Part shown: in pieces, positions 51,952-60,942 of the stretch | Layout: each line of letters opens with the position of its first letter | Numbering within the stretch: position 1 is the first letter of the stretch | Made by a program: the position numbers and the translations under genes | Notes under the pieces: model-generated | The model's input: only the letters and a program-made list of their open reading frames with translations | Told to the model about the DNA's origin: nothing | The model's database searches: none | Origin: JABDKJ01 sp964609215 | GTDB taxonomy: Bacteria; Bacteroidota; Bacteroidia; Flavobacteriales_D; JABDKJ01 | Direction of reading: 5' to 3' | DNA: 64,000 nucleotides | Assembly (NCBI GenBank): GCA_964609215.1 | Contig: CAZSQZ010000003.1 | Coordinates: 62,001 to 126,000, forward strand

Positions 51952-52869
51952 TTAATCCAACTTAAGCAAAGATCTTTGATGAATCCTCCTTCCATCCCTA
52001 AACAATACAATCTGATAACTAGCAGAAGGCAAGTCAAACACATTCAGCACTTCAACTGCATCATTATTAAGCTGCTTATAAAGCATCGTCTTTCCGGCAA
52101 CACTATAGATACCCAAGTCAATATTTCCAGACACTGTTTCAATTTTTGTCAAATCAATAATCAATTCATCTTGGGTTGGATTGGGGTAAATAGAGATGAT
52201 ATCATCTAGAAATGCATCAAAATTGACAGTCTTGATATCGGAGTATTCAAAAGTTCCGTCCAGATCAATCATTTTCAAGCGATAATAAAATAGAGTGCTC
52301 AGTTCTACAGGTAAATCAGCATCTAAATAATTATAATGAATGGATGAAACACTGTTCCCAGCTGCAGAAACCTTATCCACAAAATCCCAATGTATGCCAT
52401 CGATACTTCTTTCTATTTCATATCGATCGCTGTTTATTTCTGTAGAACTCGTCCAGGTTAAATCAGCGCTATTCGAATTATAAGGTACCACATCGAAGGA
52501 TAATAGATGAATGGGCAAAGGAGTATTGTTGGGTGTAAGCGGTTCGGGAGATTGGTAAAGTCCTCCACCAGCAAAAGCCATCCAAAAGGAAAAACTGAAA
52601 TTACAATTTACAAGACCAGTAAAATTATAGGTGAAAGGCCCAGAGCCCGACATCGCAACAAAAACTCCACCACCTAAATGAAGCTGTGGAACCAATCCGG
52701 GTGGAAGTGGAGTTGTGTACGTTACTATGAGAGTCGCTGAAGTTGGAGGTGTATCACATACGATCTCGTAGTCAAAGCTATACTGATTGGCATTTCCAAA
52801 GGTAACTGCACCAGAAAATGTCTGTGCCATTGTGTCACTATGACACCATAAGAAAATGCAGCACAACAC
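51952..52869 (-). CDS. secreted protein with type A type IX sorting tail
   Basis: 305 residues from GTG 52869. C-terminal sorting domain: ISIYPNPTQDELIIDLTK and ASYQIVLFRDGRRIHQRSLL. The N-terminus LCCIFLWCHSDTMAQTFSG is a poor signal peptide; the same frame upstream encodes a basic stretch (RRIKRIW-CCRRQ) that would complete one, but it has no ATG/GTG/TTG, so the true start is uncertain. Middle part (about 110-200) looks like a fibronectin type III domain (SADLTWTSSTEINSDRYEIE). Borders the cassette array. Confidence 0.72.
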   Translation of the reverse strand: MLCCIFLWCHSDTMAQTFSGAVTFGNANQYSFDYEIVCDTPPTSATLIVTYTTPLPPGLVPQLHLGGGVFVAMSGSGPFTYNFTGLVNCNFSFSFWMAFAGGGLYQSPEPLTPNNTPLPIHLLSFDVVPYNSNSADLTWTSSTEINSDRYEIERSIDGIHWDFVDKVSAAGNSVSSIHYNYLDADLPVELSTLFYYRLKMIDLDGTFEYSDIKTVNFDAFLDDIISIYPNPTQDELIIDLTKIETVSGNIDLGIYSVAGKTMLYKQLNNDAVEVLNVFDLPSASYQIVLFRDGRRIHQRSLLKLD

Positions 52870-53029
52870 CCCAATTTGCCTTCGGCAACACCATATTCTT
52901 TTTATTCTTCTAATCGGATTATTTTAAGGTACCTCGGTTAAAGATATGAAATAATAAGGGCATAGGTTCTTCCTTCAAGATCTTTTACAGAAAGCCTGTT
53001 TAATTTTAACTATGCCTGTTTAAAGCAAT

Positions 53030-53095
53030 TCAATGTGGAAAAACCTACACCACCATTTCCAGTGCTCTAGCAAAAGCTTCTTTATTAATTCTGGT
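53030..53095 (-). pseudogene. duplicated 3' end of the HMG-CoA lyase gene
   Basis: Reads INKEAFARALEMVV-stop-VFPH-stop on the minus strand, matching the last 20 codons of the intact gene (INKEAFARALEMAVQVFPH, stop at 54995) with about 80% base identity over some 65 bases including the stop codon. The in-frame TAG shows it is dead. It lies 1.97 kb from the original; two paralogous genes sit between them. Confidence 0.8.
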
Positions 53096-53131
53096 TTTTC
53101 ATTTTTTTATTAGAACTTATAAAAAATAGAA

Positions 53132-53995
53132 TCAATCTTCAGCTCCTTCACTTTCCTTAGCAAGTCGTTTAAGTTTCTTTCTAATTAAAGAATTTTCTGG
53201 AAACCTAAACAGCATTTTTTCATAATGAATAATTGCACCCTCGATCTCTCCAATAGAGATTAAAGAATCTCCATGTACAAGACATTCTTCAAATGTAAAA
53301 CCAACTTCATTTATTAAAACAGAGTCGGGAAGCTCAGAAAATTCTTTTTCTATGTCTATTTGAAAATAATTCAAACAAAATTTATGCATACTTTCCTCAA
53401 GACCATTTGATAGCTCAGATTTGCTTTCGCAACTCTTAGAAATATCGACAATTTTATTGTTCGGTTTAAGCATTATATAATTTTCAATTAAGCGATCTGT
53501 ATTCGACCTGTTTACACTTGCGAACTTCTCTATCATCTTATGATCCCAAACTAAATCATCTCTATTGGAATCATAATAAGATCTACCTATAAGCATTGGT
53601 GAAATTGATAAGGAATCTTGCTCAAAGGAATATATGAGATCGATTTCCCATACCATAGAAAATGGATTCTCAGAATTTTCCGCCCCTCTGGTGTCTACTT
53701 CTATACATTTAGGGATGAAACCAGGCTTATTAAAGGACAAAATATACTTTGATCCAAGATCAATGTTTAGTGAAAATCTGCCTTTTCGATCTGAAAGAAT
53801 GTTATCCAAGATTATCCCATTTTCATAAATTATTATCTCAGATCCGCATATATCTGTTTTCGTACCATAATCACTTATTGAACCGAACAAGGATAATTTC
53901 TTTTGTCCAAATGCATTAGATATAATCAGAAGCAATAAGATTAAAGAAACAGCTCTAAATGAAAGTTTTTTCAAAAAATTTAATTTGAGTTTCAT
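53132..53995 (-). CDS. secreted carboxypeptidase-regulatory-like protein, paralogue 2
   Basis: 287 residues. Long signal peptide (RAVSLILLLLIISNAFGQ) after a basic N-terminus. Residues about 35-110 hold a CarboxypepD-reg-like beta fold (LFGSISDYGTKTDICGSEII, GRFSLNIDLGSKYILSFN). A short TPR-like tail (IGEIEGAIIHYEKMLFRFPE) closes it. It is a diverged duplicate of the gene at 54046. Function unknown. Confidence 0.75.
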   Translation of the reverse strand: MKLKLNFLKKLSFRAVSLILLLLIISNAFGQKKLSLFGSISDYGTKTDICGSEIIIYENGIILDNILSDRKGRFSLNIDLGSKYILSFNKPGFIPKCIEVDTRGAENSENPFSMVWEIDLIYSFEQDSLSISPMLIGRSYYDSNRDDLVWDHKMIEKFASVNRSNTDRLIENYIMLKPNNKIVDISKSCESKSELSNGLEESMHKFCLNYFQIDIEKEFSELPDSVLINEVGFTFEECLVHGDSLISIGEIEGAIIHYEKMLFRFPENSLIRKKLKRLAKESEGAED

Positions 53996-54045
53996 TTTCT
54001 ACCAAGCTTTAGTAATTACAATGAAAATATATTAAAGGCAAATAG

Positions 54046-54924
54046 TTAACTTTCATCAAGTATCTTTTTCAATCTCTTTATTTTCTTCTTTACCAAGGAA
54101 CTGTTTGGCGCATGGAGTTCCATATTTTCGAAATGTAAAAGTGCTTTTTCTAATTTTCCGTTTTTAATTAATTGTTCTCCCCTTTCCATTTCCTTTTCAA
54201 AAATAAAACTTGCTTTTACCAAATTTTCATTATGCGGTTGACCACTGTATGAATAACCTAAATTTTCTTGGTTGTAAGCACTACAAACTTCATGCATTCT
54301 ATCATGAATTTCCTTAAATACAGCAGAAGTATCTTTTTGACAATTGGTAGAAATATCAATTATTTGATTCCGTTTACTATCATCCACGGTAATTCTATTG
54401 TAAGAATCATAAAAGGATTCAACATCTTCTTTTATACTATCCACGTAATCCATATCAAAAGTAAAACCACCTAGTTCACCATCATAATATGACCATGCAA
54501 TCGGCTGCAAAAAAACATCATCCCTATAAGGGATAAAGGCGTAACTTAAATCTAAATCCATTCTAATTTTATAGGAAGATTCATACACAGATCTTGTAGA
54601 TAAGTATTTAAACACCAATGAATCTTCTGAACCAATAGTATTTAATCCAACAAACTTGGAGTAAAAACCAGCTTTATTGTAAGATATCGCATAAACATAG
54701 CCCAATTTAAGCTCAATAGAATATTCTCCTTTTTCATCAGTTAGAAAAGAACCCACTAATTCACCATCATGATAAACATTAATTTCTCCAGCACAGATAG
54801 GTGTTTTTGTTAAAAAATCTTTTAGCACTCCATACGCCTTTAAGTTCTGTGCTTGGAAAATTGAAACACAAAAAACAAACATAATCGACCAAAATATATA
54901 AGGAAATACCTTGCCTTTATTCAT
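54046..54924 (-). CDS. secreted carboxypeptidase-regulatory-like protein, paralogue 1
   Basis: 292 residues with a signal sequence (VFPYIFWSIMFVFCVSIFQ). Same two-part layout as paralogue 2: a beta domain at about 30-110 (AYGVLKDFLTKTPICAGEI, GEYSIELKLGYVYAISYNKA) and a TPR-like end (NGKLEKALLHFENMELHAPN). Amino-acid identity to paralogue 2 is moderate, highest at both ends. No family name beyond the beta fold. Confidence 0.75.
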   Translation of the reverse strand: MNKGKVFPYIFWSIMFVFCVSIFQAQNLKAYGVLKDFLTKTPICAGEINVYHDGELVGSFLTDEKGEYSIELKLGYVYAISYNKAGFYSKFVGLNTIGSEDSLVFKYLSTRSVYESSYKIRMDLDLSYAFIPYRDDVFLQPIAWSYYDGELGGFTFDMDYVDSIKEDVESFYDSYNRITVDDSKRNQIIDISTNCQKDTSAVFKEIHDRMHEVCSAYNQENLGYSYSGQPHNENLVKASFIFEKEMERGEQLIKNGKLEKALLHFENMELHAPNSSLVKKKIKRLKKILDES

Positions 54925-54994
54925 TAGATTTCAGCTTTCATTAAAGAATAATACCCAAATTTTATGCAAAACAATTGTAAGAATTAAAAACCTT

Positions 54995-55858
54995 TCAATG
55001 CGGAAAAACCTGCACAGCCATTTCCAGAGCTCTTGCAAAAGCTTCCTTATTGATTCCCGTTTCTATGTTTCTAGAGTTGAAATATTGAAGCATATTTTCC
55101 GTAGCCATATTTCCTACCAAGTCATCTTGCGCCATTGGGCAGCCACCAAAACCTTTTATTGCTCCATCAAATCTTCTGCAACCATTTTCATAGGCAGATT
55201 CTACTTTTTCCAGCCAGTCATCTGGCCTGGTGTGCAAGTGAGCACCAATTTCAATTTCAGGAAATTCGGGAATTAAATTTCCAAATAAATAACTTATACT
55301 TTCCGCTGTTGATGTCCCAATGGTATCTGATAGAGAAATAGTTTTTATGCCAAATTCATTAATTAACTTTCTGGTATAATTCGCCACAATTTCCGCATCC
55401 CAATCTTCACCATAGGGGTTGCCAAAAGCCATTGATATATAGATTACAATCTCTTTTCCAAACTCATCTGCAACCGTTTTAATCTCTTTGATTCGGTTTA
55501 AACTATCTTCAATAGAGGAATTGATATTGCGCTCCAAAAAAGTCTCAGAAACAGAAAATGGAAAACCCAAATAAGCAACTTCATCCCTTGCACAAGCATC
55601 TCTTGCTCCTCTTAGATTTCCGACAATAGAAAGAAGTTCCGTTTTGAATTCATAGTATCTGGATTGGTCCAAAATATAAGCAGTATCTCTCATTTGAGGC
55701 ATGGCTTTTGGGCTAACGAATGAACCAAAGTCTATGGTGTCAAAACCACATTCCAAAAGCAAATTATGGTAAGCTATCTTTTTTTCCGTTGGAATAAATT
55801 CATCTATCCCCTGCATTGCATCTCTCGGACACTCTATGAGTTTAATCGCCTTCTCCAT
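54995..55858 (-). CDS. mvaB: hydroxymethylglutaryl-CoA lyase
   Basis: 287 residues. Cleaves HMG-CoA to acetoacetate and acetyl-CoA in leucine degradation. TIM-barrel of the DRE family: IECPRDAMQG near the start (the usual E-V-G-P-R-D-G-L replaced by E-C-P-R-D-A-M), DFGSFVSPKAMPQMRD, VSVAFGNPYGE-like segment SMAFGNPYGEDW, and GCRRFDGAIKGFGGCPMA with the catalytic Cys. Four bases downstream of pyrD. Confidence 0.9.
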   Translation of the reverse strand: MEKAIKLIECPRDAMQGIDEFIPTEKKIAYHNLLLECGFDTIDFGSFVSPKAMPQMRDTAYILDQSRYYEFKTELLSIVGNLRGARDACARDEVAYLGFPFSVSETFLERNINSSIEDSLNRIKEIKTVADEFGKEIVIYISMAFGNPYGEDWDAEIVANYTRKLINEFGIKTISLSDTIGTSTAESISYLFGNLIPEFPEIEIGAHLHTRPDDWLEKVESAYENGCRRFDGAIKGFGGCPMAQDDLVGNMATENMLQYFNSRNIETGINKEAFARALEMAVQVFPH

Positions 55859-55862
55859 GCTT

Positions 55863-56891
55863 CTAATTTACCATTCCTTTTAAAATATTCTTAACAATAG
55901 CAGGCCCCTCAAAAACAAAACCGCTATACAACTGCACCAAGCTTGCACCTGCTGCCAATTTCTCCTTTACATCTTCCGCATTTTGAATTCCTCCCACCCC
56001 AATGATTGTAATTTTCCCATTGGACTTTTTATGGATGTAAGAAATTACTTGTGAAGCTCTTTCTTTAACTGGTTTTCCACTTAACCCTCCATTTCCAATT
56101 TCATCTATCCTTTCAGATGATGTGTTTAATCCTTCTCTAGATATGGTAGTATTGGTCGCAATGATTCCATCCAGTTTTAATTCCTGAACAATTTCAATAA
56201 TATCATCCAATTGACCTTCTGTCAGGTCTGGTGCTATTTTGAGCAATAAGGGTTTAGGTTTTGATTTTGCTTGATTTAAATCGTTTAGGGCACTCAAAAT
56301 ATTTTTCAAAGGTTCCTTATCCTGCAAACTTCTCAAATTTGGAGTATTGGGCGATGAGACATTCACGACAAAATAGTCCGCTTCCTCAAATAGATGCTCA
56401 AAACAATACACATAATCATCCACTGCTTTTTCTAATGGAGTGTCCTTGTTCTTGCCAATATTAACTCCCACAATAAGATTCCTCTTTTTGGTTTGAAGCC
56501 TCTTTTTCATATGCTCCACTCCCCCATTATTAAAGCCCATTCTGTTGATTAAAGCTTCATCTTTGGGCAAACGAAATAGCCTAGGCTTGGGGTTTCCTGC
56601 TTGACTTCTTGGAGTTACTGTACCTACTTCAACAAAGCCAAAACCAAAAGCATCCATCATATGAAAAAGTTCTGCATTCTTATCAAAGCCTGCAGCAAGA
56701 CCTATAGGGTTCTTAAATTTCAAACCGAAGAGTTCTTTTTCCAAATCACTGTTCTTTTGAACATAAAGCCCCTTTAGAATGGACTTAATAGGTGGAATTG
56801 AAAATATATTGGACATTAAGAAACTGGTAAAGCCATGAATGGTCTCTTCATTGAACAAGAAAAAAACAGGCTTTAGTAGCGTTTTATACAT
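55863..56891 (-). CDS. pyrD: dihydroorotate dehydrogenase (quinone)
   Basis: 342 residues from ATG 56891. A TTG start at 56909 coincides with the -7 promoter element, so it is rejected. Class 2, membrane-associated: N-terminal helix KTLLKPVFFLFNEETIHG, KFKNPIGLAAGFDKNA, VGTVTPRSQAGNPKPR, VNVSSPNTPNLRSLQ (catalytic Ser), ATNTTISREGL, GVGGIQNAEDVKEKL. Fourth step of pyrimidine synthesis, linking to the respiratory quinone pool. Confidence 0.95.
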   Translation of the reverse strand: MYKTLLKPVFFLFNEETIHGFTSFLMSNIFSIPPIKSILKGLYVQKNSDLEKELFGLKFKNPIGLAAGFDKNAELFHMMDAFGFGFVEVGTVTPRSQAGNPKPRLFRLPKDEALINRMGFNNGGVEHMKKRLQTKKRNLIVGVNIGKNKDTPLEKAVDDYVYCFEHLFEEADYFVVNVSSPNTPNLRSLQDKEPLKNILSALNDLNQAKSKPKPLLLKIAPDLTEGQLDDIIEIVQELKLDGIIATNTTISREGLNTSSERIDEIGNGGLSGKPVKERASQVISYIHKKSNGKITIIGVGGIQNAEDVKEKLAAGASLVQLYSGFVFEGPAIVKNILKGMVN

Positions 56892-56906
56892 CTTCTGATT
56901 TACGCG

Positions 56907-56914
56907 CAAATATA
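56907..56914 (-). promoter_or_regulatory. -7 promoter element of pyrD
   Basis: Reads TATATTTG on the minus strand, 16 bases before the ATG at 56891. It overlaps the alternative TTG start codon. Confidence 0.5.
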
Positions 56915-57030
56915 TATGCTTAGCAGCTTCTACGGAACAATATTTTTCAACGAAAATTAATTCAACATTGAATTTTGATAATTAATCGAATAGAAAAGTT
57001 AAAAAAGCGACATTTTAGTAAATTCAAAAC

Positions 57031-57423
57031 ATGCAAAAGTCTGGCTTACACTTTGCCAGCGTTGAAACCATCAAAGAGAACATCATTCATGTCTCCTTTT
57101 TCGATTTGGCAGAAATAGATATCGAAGACGCAAAGGCATTGAAACAAGAAATTCTCAGGCTTTCTGGCGCTAATAATTATGTTCTCGTTTTAGATAGCGG
57201 AAAACAGAGAATAGATATTAGTCATGCAGCGAGAGACTTTTTGGTAAGTGATCAACAACTGAATGAAAAGATTATTTGCCAAGCTTATGTGGCTAAATCT
57301 ATGTCTAACAAACTTATTTTTCACTTCTTCATTAACTTTCATAAACCCGATTTTCCAGTTCAGGTTTTTGATTCTTCTCCAGACGCATTAAAATGGATAG
57401 AAAAAGAAATGGTTAAGCAATAG
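57031..57423 (+). CDS. STAS-like (DUF7793-type) small protein
   Basis: 130 residues, no signal or helix membrane segments. Alternating beta-alpha pattern (HVSFFDLAEIDIEDAKALKQ; VLVLDSGKQRIDIS; AAYV-like AYVAKSMSNKLIFHF) resembles small SpoIIAA/STAS-like sensors of Bacteroidota. No phospho-Ser motif of the D-S-S-G type. Upstream neighbour of the ZIP transporter. Confidence 0.55.
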   Translation: MQKSGLHFASVETIKENIIHVSFFDLAEIDIEDAKALKQEILRLSGANNYVLVLDSGKQRIDISHAARDFLVSDQQLNEKIICQAYVAKSMSNKLIFHFFINFHKPDFPVQVFDSSPDALKWIEKEMVKQ

Positions 57424-57468
57424 CGGCTTTTGTGTTAATTCTTTTTTTCTTCGCATAATCATTTTTCT

Positions 57469-58299
57469 ATGGACAATTTTGTAAGTGAAATAACTCCTTT
57501 CGCTCAAGAACATCCCGTTCTAATGGCGCTCTATGCTGGAATATTTACCTGGTTATTAACCGCCCTTGGAGCTGCTCTTGTTTTCTTTTTTAAGAAAATG
57601 AAGAGATCTATACTGGATACTATGCTGGGTTTTACAGGCGGAGTAATGGTTGCCGCAAGTTGCTTTGGTTTAATTGGTCCAGCCATAGAAATGAGTAGCG
57701 GGGAGAGTTGGATTAAAGTTATGCCCGCTGCTATTGGCTTTCTTTTAGGAGCTCTTTTTTTATTTGCTTTGGATAAGATTATGCCTCATCTTCATATCAA
57801 TTTTAAAGAAGAAGAAAGTGAGGGCATAAAAACTACTTGGCATAGAACTACACTTCTGGTCTCTGCCATAACTATTCACAATATTCCAGAAGGTTTGGCT
57901 GTTGGAGTTCTATTCGGAGGGGCAGCAATGGGAGTAGAAGGAGCAACCGTTGGACTGGCCATAGCTCTATCCTTGGGTATTGCCATTCAAAATTTCCCAG
58001 AGGGAATTGCAGTTGCCATGCCCATGAGAAGAGAAGGTATTTCAAGATGGAAGAGCTTTATGTTCGGACAATTTTCAGCAGCTGTGGAGCCTATTGCTGC
58101 GGTTATTGGAGCCGCTGCTGTACTTACTTTTCAACCTCTGCTACCCTATGCATTATCCTTTGCGGCTGGAGCAATGATTTATGTTGTCGTTGAAGAAGTA
58201 ATTCCGGAAACACAAAGAGATAAATACACAGATGTGGCAACACTTGGCTTTATGATTGGTTTTGTAATTATGATGTCCTTAGATGTTGTTTTAGGATAA
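57469..58299 (+). CDS. ZIP family divalent-metal transporter
   Basis: 276 residues, eight helices. HNIPEGLAVGVLFGG in helix 4 and NFPEGIAVAMPMRREG in helix 5 are the paired metal-binding H/N-x-P-E-G motifs; a short His-containing loop (PHLHINFKEEE) precedes helix 4. Imports zinc or iron, likely Zn2+. Stop overlaps the smpB start by one base (TAATG). Confidence 0.92.
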   Translation: MDNFVSEITPFAQEHPVLMALYAGIFTWLLTALGAALVFFFKKMKRSILDTMLGFTGGVMVAASCFGLIGPAIEMSSGESWIKVMPAAIGFLLGALFLFALDKIMPHLHINFKEEESEGIKTTWHRTTLLVSAITIHNIPEGLAVGVLFGGAAMGVEGATVGLAIALSLGIAIQNFPEGIAVAMPMRREGISRWKSFMFGQFSAAVEPIAAVIGAAAVLTFQPLLPYALSFAAGAMIYVVVEEVIPETQRDKYTDVATLGFMIGFVIMMSLDVVLG

Positions 58300-58757
58300 T
58301 GATAGAAGAAGGAGAAATAGTAGCAAAAAACAAAAAGGCTTCCTATCAATATTTCTTGACAGATAAGTTTATTGCAGGGATCCAATTGGCGGGCACAGAA
58401 ATAAAATCTATTCGGAAGGGAAAGGCTAATTTATCAGATGCCTATTGTCTTTTTCAAAATGATATACTCCTTATTCGCAATATGTATATCGAAGAATATT
58501 CCCATGCTTCGCATTTTAACCATATTCCGAAAAGAGACAGAAAATTACTTTTGAATGCTCATGAGCTTAAAAAGCTCAAAAGAAAAACTAAGGATACGGG
58601 TACAACCATAATTCCAACACTTTTATTCATCAGTGCCAAAGGTTGGGCAAAACTTGAAATAGCTATAGCTACGGGAAAGAAAATGCCGGATAAGAGACAG
58701 GACTTAAAAGATAAAGATCTTAAAAGACAAATAGATCGTTTATCGAAGAATTATTGA
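58299..58757 (+). CDS. smpB: SsrA-binding protein
   Basis: 152 residues. Works with tmRNA to rescue stalled ribosomes. FIAGIQLAGTEIKSIRKGKA and MYIEEYSHASHFNHIPKRDR, LLLNAHELKKL match the OB-fold RNA-binding core; C-terminal basic tail. Start couples to the ZIP transporter stop. No ssrA tmRNA gene seen in this window. Confidence 0.96.
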   Translation: MIEEGEIVAKNKKASYQYFLTDKFIAGIQLAGTEIKSIRKGKANLSDAYCLFQNDILLIRNMYIEEYSHASHFNHIPKRDRKLLLNAHELKKLKRKTKDTGTTIIPTLLFISAKGWAKLEIAIATGKKMPDKRQDLKDKDLKRQIDRLSKNY

Positions 58758-58839
58758 TTTTCATCTTCTATTTACACCCTCTCATGTAACTCATCGTTCA
58801 TTTTAGCGTAAATAAAAATGAAATTTTAATACTATAGCT

Positions 58840-59619
58840 GTGAGAAGATATGTGTTGTTGATCGCTTTGATCTCGTTTCCAATTATTTCATTTTGTCAAA
58901 TTCAAATCATTGCCGGGCCAGGAGCTTCGTACAATAGTACGTGGTTGTTGAATCCAAATATGTTTATTGAAGGCAATCAAAGTCCGGAACCTACATTTAC
59001 CATAGGTACAGGATTGGATACTGACATTAAATTAACCAGATGGCTTTCTTTTCATACGGGATTAAATTCCGGTGAAATAAAGCAAGATTTCATTGTCGAA
59101 GATGAAAACGGTTTGGAATTCAATTCTTCTCACAGCCTTAAAACAACAAATATTCCTTTGGTGCTGAGATGGGGAGGAGCATTTTACTTTGAATCTGGAT
59201 TTCAGTATGCAAGTGTGAAAAGCGCAACATGGGCTTTTGAAGGATCGAATACCGATGTTTCTCAAGATTTTAGAAAGAACAATTGGCTGGCAACTGGAGG
59301 TTTTGGTGGAAATATTGGTATTGCACCAAAATTAAAGCTCAACATTGGCCTTAGAACTGCATATGGAATGAGAGATTTCTTAGGTATAGATGCGTGGGGG
59401 AAAAATTATGAAGACATTGCTTTCTTTTCAGAGCTACAAGCCTCTGGCCAGGATCTATCGGAAATAGAAGGGGCAGAAGAATTCATAGACGAGAATAATC
59501 AGATCAATAGCCTCATTACAGACTTTGACAATTTGGCTAAAACCTATTCTTTATCAGTTGGTGTCTATTTCGGATTAAAGTACCAGATATTGGGCAGTAA
59601 GCTTATCAAAAAGGACTAA
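58840..59619 (+). CDS. outer membrane beta-barrel protein (porin family)
   Basis: 259 residues from GTG 58840. Signal peptide RRYVLLIALISFPIISFCQ, then alternating aromatic strands (LSFHTGLNSGEIKQDF; YFESGFQYASVKS) ending in YSLSVGVYFGLKYQILGS. Fits the PF13568-type small outer membrane barrel. Terminator follows. Confidence 0.82.
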   Translation: MRRYVLLIALISFPIISFCQIQIIAGPGASYNSTWLLNPNMFIEGNQSPEPTFTIGTGLDTDIKLTRWLSFHTGLNSGEIKQDFIVEDENGLEFNSSHSLKTTNIPLVLRWGGAFYFESGFQYASVKSATWAFEGSNTDVSQDFRKNNWLATGGFGGNIGIAPKLKLNIGLRTAYGMRDFLGIDAWGKNYEDIAFFSELQASGQDLSEIEGAEEFIDENNQINSLITDFDNLAKTYSLSVGVYFGLKYQILGSKLIKKD

Positions 59620-59626
59620 AAAAACA

Positions 59627-59658
59627 AAAAGCCCTAAGAATAATCTTGAGGGCCTTTT
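59627..59658 (+). terminator. Rho-independent terminator after the outer membrane protein
   Basis: GCCCTAAG pairs with CTTGAGGGC (one bulge) around a 6-base loop, with flanking A-run and T-run, so it may act on both strands. Confidence 0.7.
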
Positions 59659-59684
59659 GCAACTTAACTAAACACTAAAAAACA

Positions 59685-59954
59685 CTAATTTAAATGGATG
59701 AGATTTATACTTTCTAAATAGTTAGCACAATCGAATACGTTTTCAAAACCTCTGATATACTGGAGTTTATTGTCGAATCTGTAGCTCACCTCTACAAAAA
59801 ATCCATGCATAGCATATAATGAGATTTTGTTATTATTATCTCTAAATTTTTCATCTAAAAAGCTTCCGCTTTTTCTTATTAATTCTCTTTTTTGGTCAAA
59901 AGACAGTACATTAAATTCTACAAGTGTCATTTTAATATCTATTTCGTTCTTCAC
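59685..59954 (-). CDS. hypothetical protein
   Basis: 89 residues; an internal start at 59930 (MTLVEFNVLSFDQKRELI) may be the real one, giving 81 residues. Mixed alpha/beta, with FFVEVSYRFDNKLQYIRG and CANYLESI. Resembles short Bacteroidota hypothetical proteins; no role known. Confidence 0.55.
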   Translation of the reverse strand: MKNEIDIKMTLVEFNVLSFDQKRELIRKSGSFLDEKFRDNNNKISLYAMHGFFVEVSYRFDNKLQYIRGFENVFDCANYLESINLIHLN

Positions 59955-60075
59955 TATTCCTTTCTTAGAGCTAAATTAAATGATTTGTCGATTCAAATCA
60001 AGTGTTTGTCTAAAAAATAGCTTGGTACGTAACTTATTGAGTTGCGTAAATTATTGATAATGTGCACGTTAGAAT

Positions 60076-60942
60076 TTATTTTTTCTTTGAGATGCGCAAA
60101 AAGCGGGGTAATCCGCCCAGATCATTAAGAATTCTGCATGAATAGTCTGGAGTAGAGAATAAAGAAGCCGTTTCCTTACTCAATTCTTCATTTAGCTCTA
60201 AATAGATCAAGCCTTTATTCTTGAGGTTTTTATCAGCGAAATTTTTGATTGCTTTGTAAAAAATTAGAGGATCATCATCTGGTACGAACAGAGCTAAATT
60301 GGGCTCTTGCTCTACTACCCTTTTTTCCAATCTCTCCTTTCTACTCCATTCTACATAAGGAGGATTACTAACTATAATATCATTTTGCCCCTCTATTTCA
60401 GGGTTCAATATATCATCCAAGAAAAAATGCACTTCAACAGCATTCTTCTTTGCATTTGCAGTCGCAAGTTCTAATGCAGATTCAGAAACATCTATCGCAC
60501 TAATATTTGATGATCGCCAAGCCCTTTTTAATGCAATAGGAATACATCCACTTCCTGTTCCAATATCTAAAATATTTAAATCCCGATTCAAATCATTTTC
60601 TTTGAGAATAAGTGCAACTAATTCTTCAGTTTCAGGTCTGGGAATAAGAACGGAGGAATCGACATTCAATACACAATCTAAAAACTCAACTTCTTCAAGA
60701 ATATATTGAATAGGCTCATTCTGTTTTAGCCGAATCAGTGCTTTCTCAAAATGCAAAATCTCAGATTCACTTAGCCTTTTAGATTTTTCGATGAGATAAT
60801 GAGATCTTTCAATATCCAGATAAAAACCAGCAACTAGAAAAAATATGCTTTCAGCTTCTCTATCATCATAGTAATGATCAAGTCCACTGCAAAAGCCTTT
60901 TTTAATTTCATGTAAAGTATTGTCCTTAAAGCTCAGTTCCAT
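60076..60942 (-). CDS. prmC: release factor N5-glutamine methyltransferase
   Basis: 288 residues from ATG 60942; the longer frame from 60969 overlaps pdxH. Methylates the GGQ glutamine of RF1/RF2. SAM motif ILDIGTGSGCIPIALKRA and the hallmark IIVSNPPYVEW near residue 195. The pdxH stop and prmC start share bases (TGATG), so expression is coupled. Confidence 0.92.
   Translation of the reverse strand: MELSFKDNTLHEIKKGFCSGLDHYYDDREAESIFFLVAGFYLDIERSHYLIEKSKRLSESEILHFEKALIRLKQNEPIQYILEEVEFLDCVLNVDSSVLIPRPETEELVALILKENDLNRDLNILDIGTGSGCIPIALKRAWRSSNISAIDVSESALELATANAKKNAVEVHFFLDDILNPEIEGQNDIIVSNPPYVEWSRKERLEKRVVEQEPNLALFVPDDDPLIFYKAIKNFADKNLKNKGLIYLELNEELSKETASLFSTPDYSCRILNDLGGLPRFLRISKKK

Noticed and set aside
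53132..54924. Tandem paralogues considered as further cassettes
   Set aside because: They are on the minus strand, carry no TTRRRY/RYYYAAC mates, and the segment is explained by gene duplication beside mvaB.
56892..56909. TTG start for pyrD
   Set aside because: The TTG is part of a TATATTTG promoter element; ATG 56891 fits the family N-terminus.
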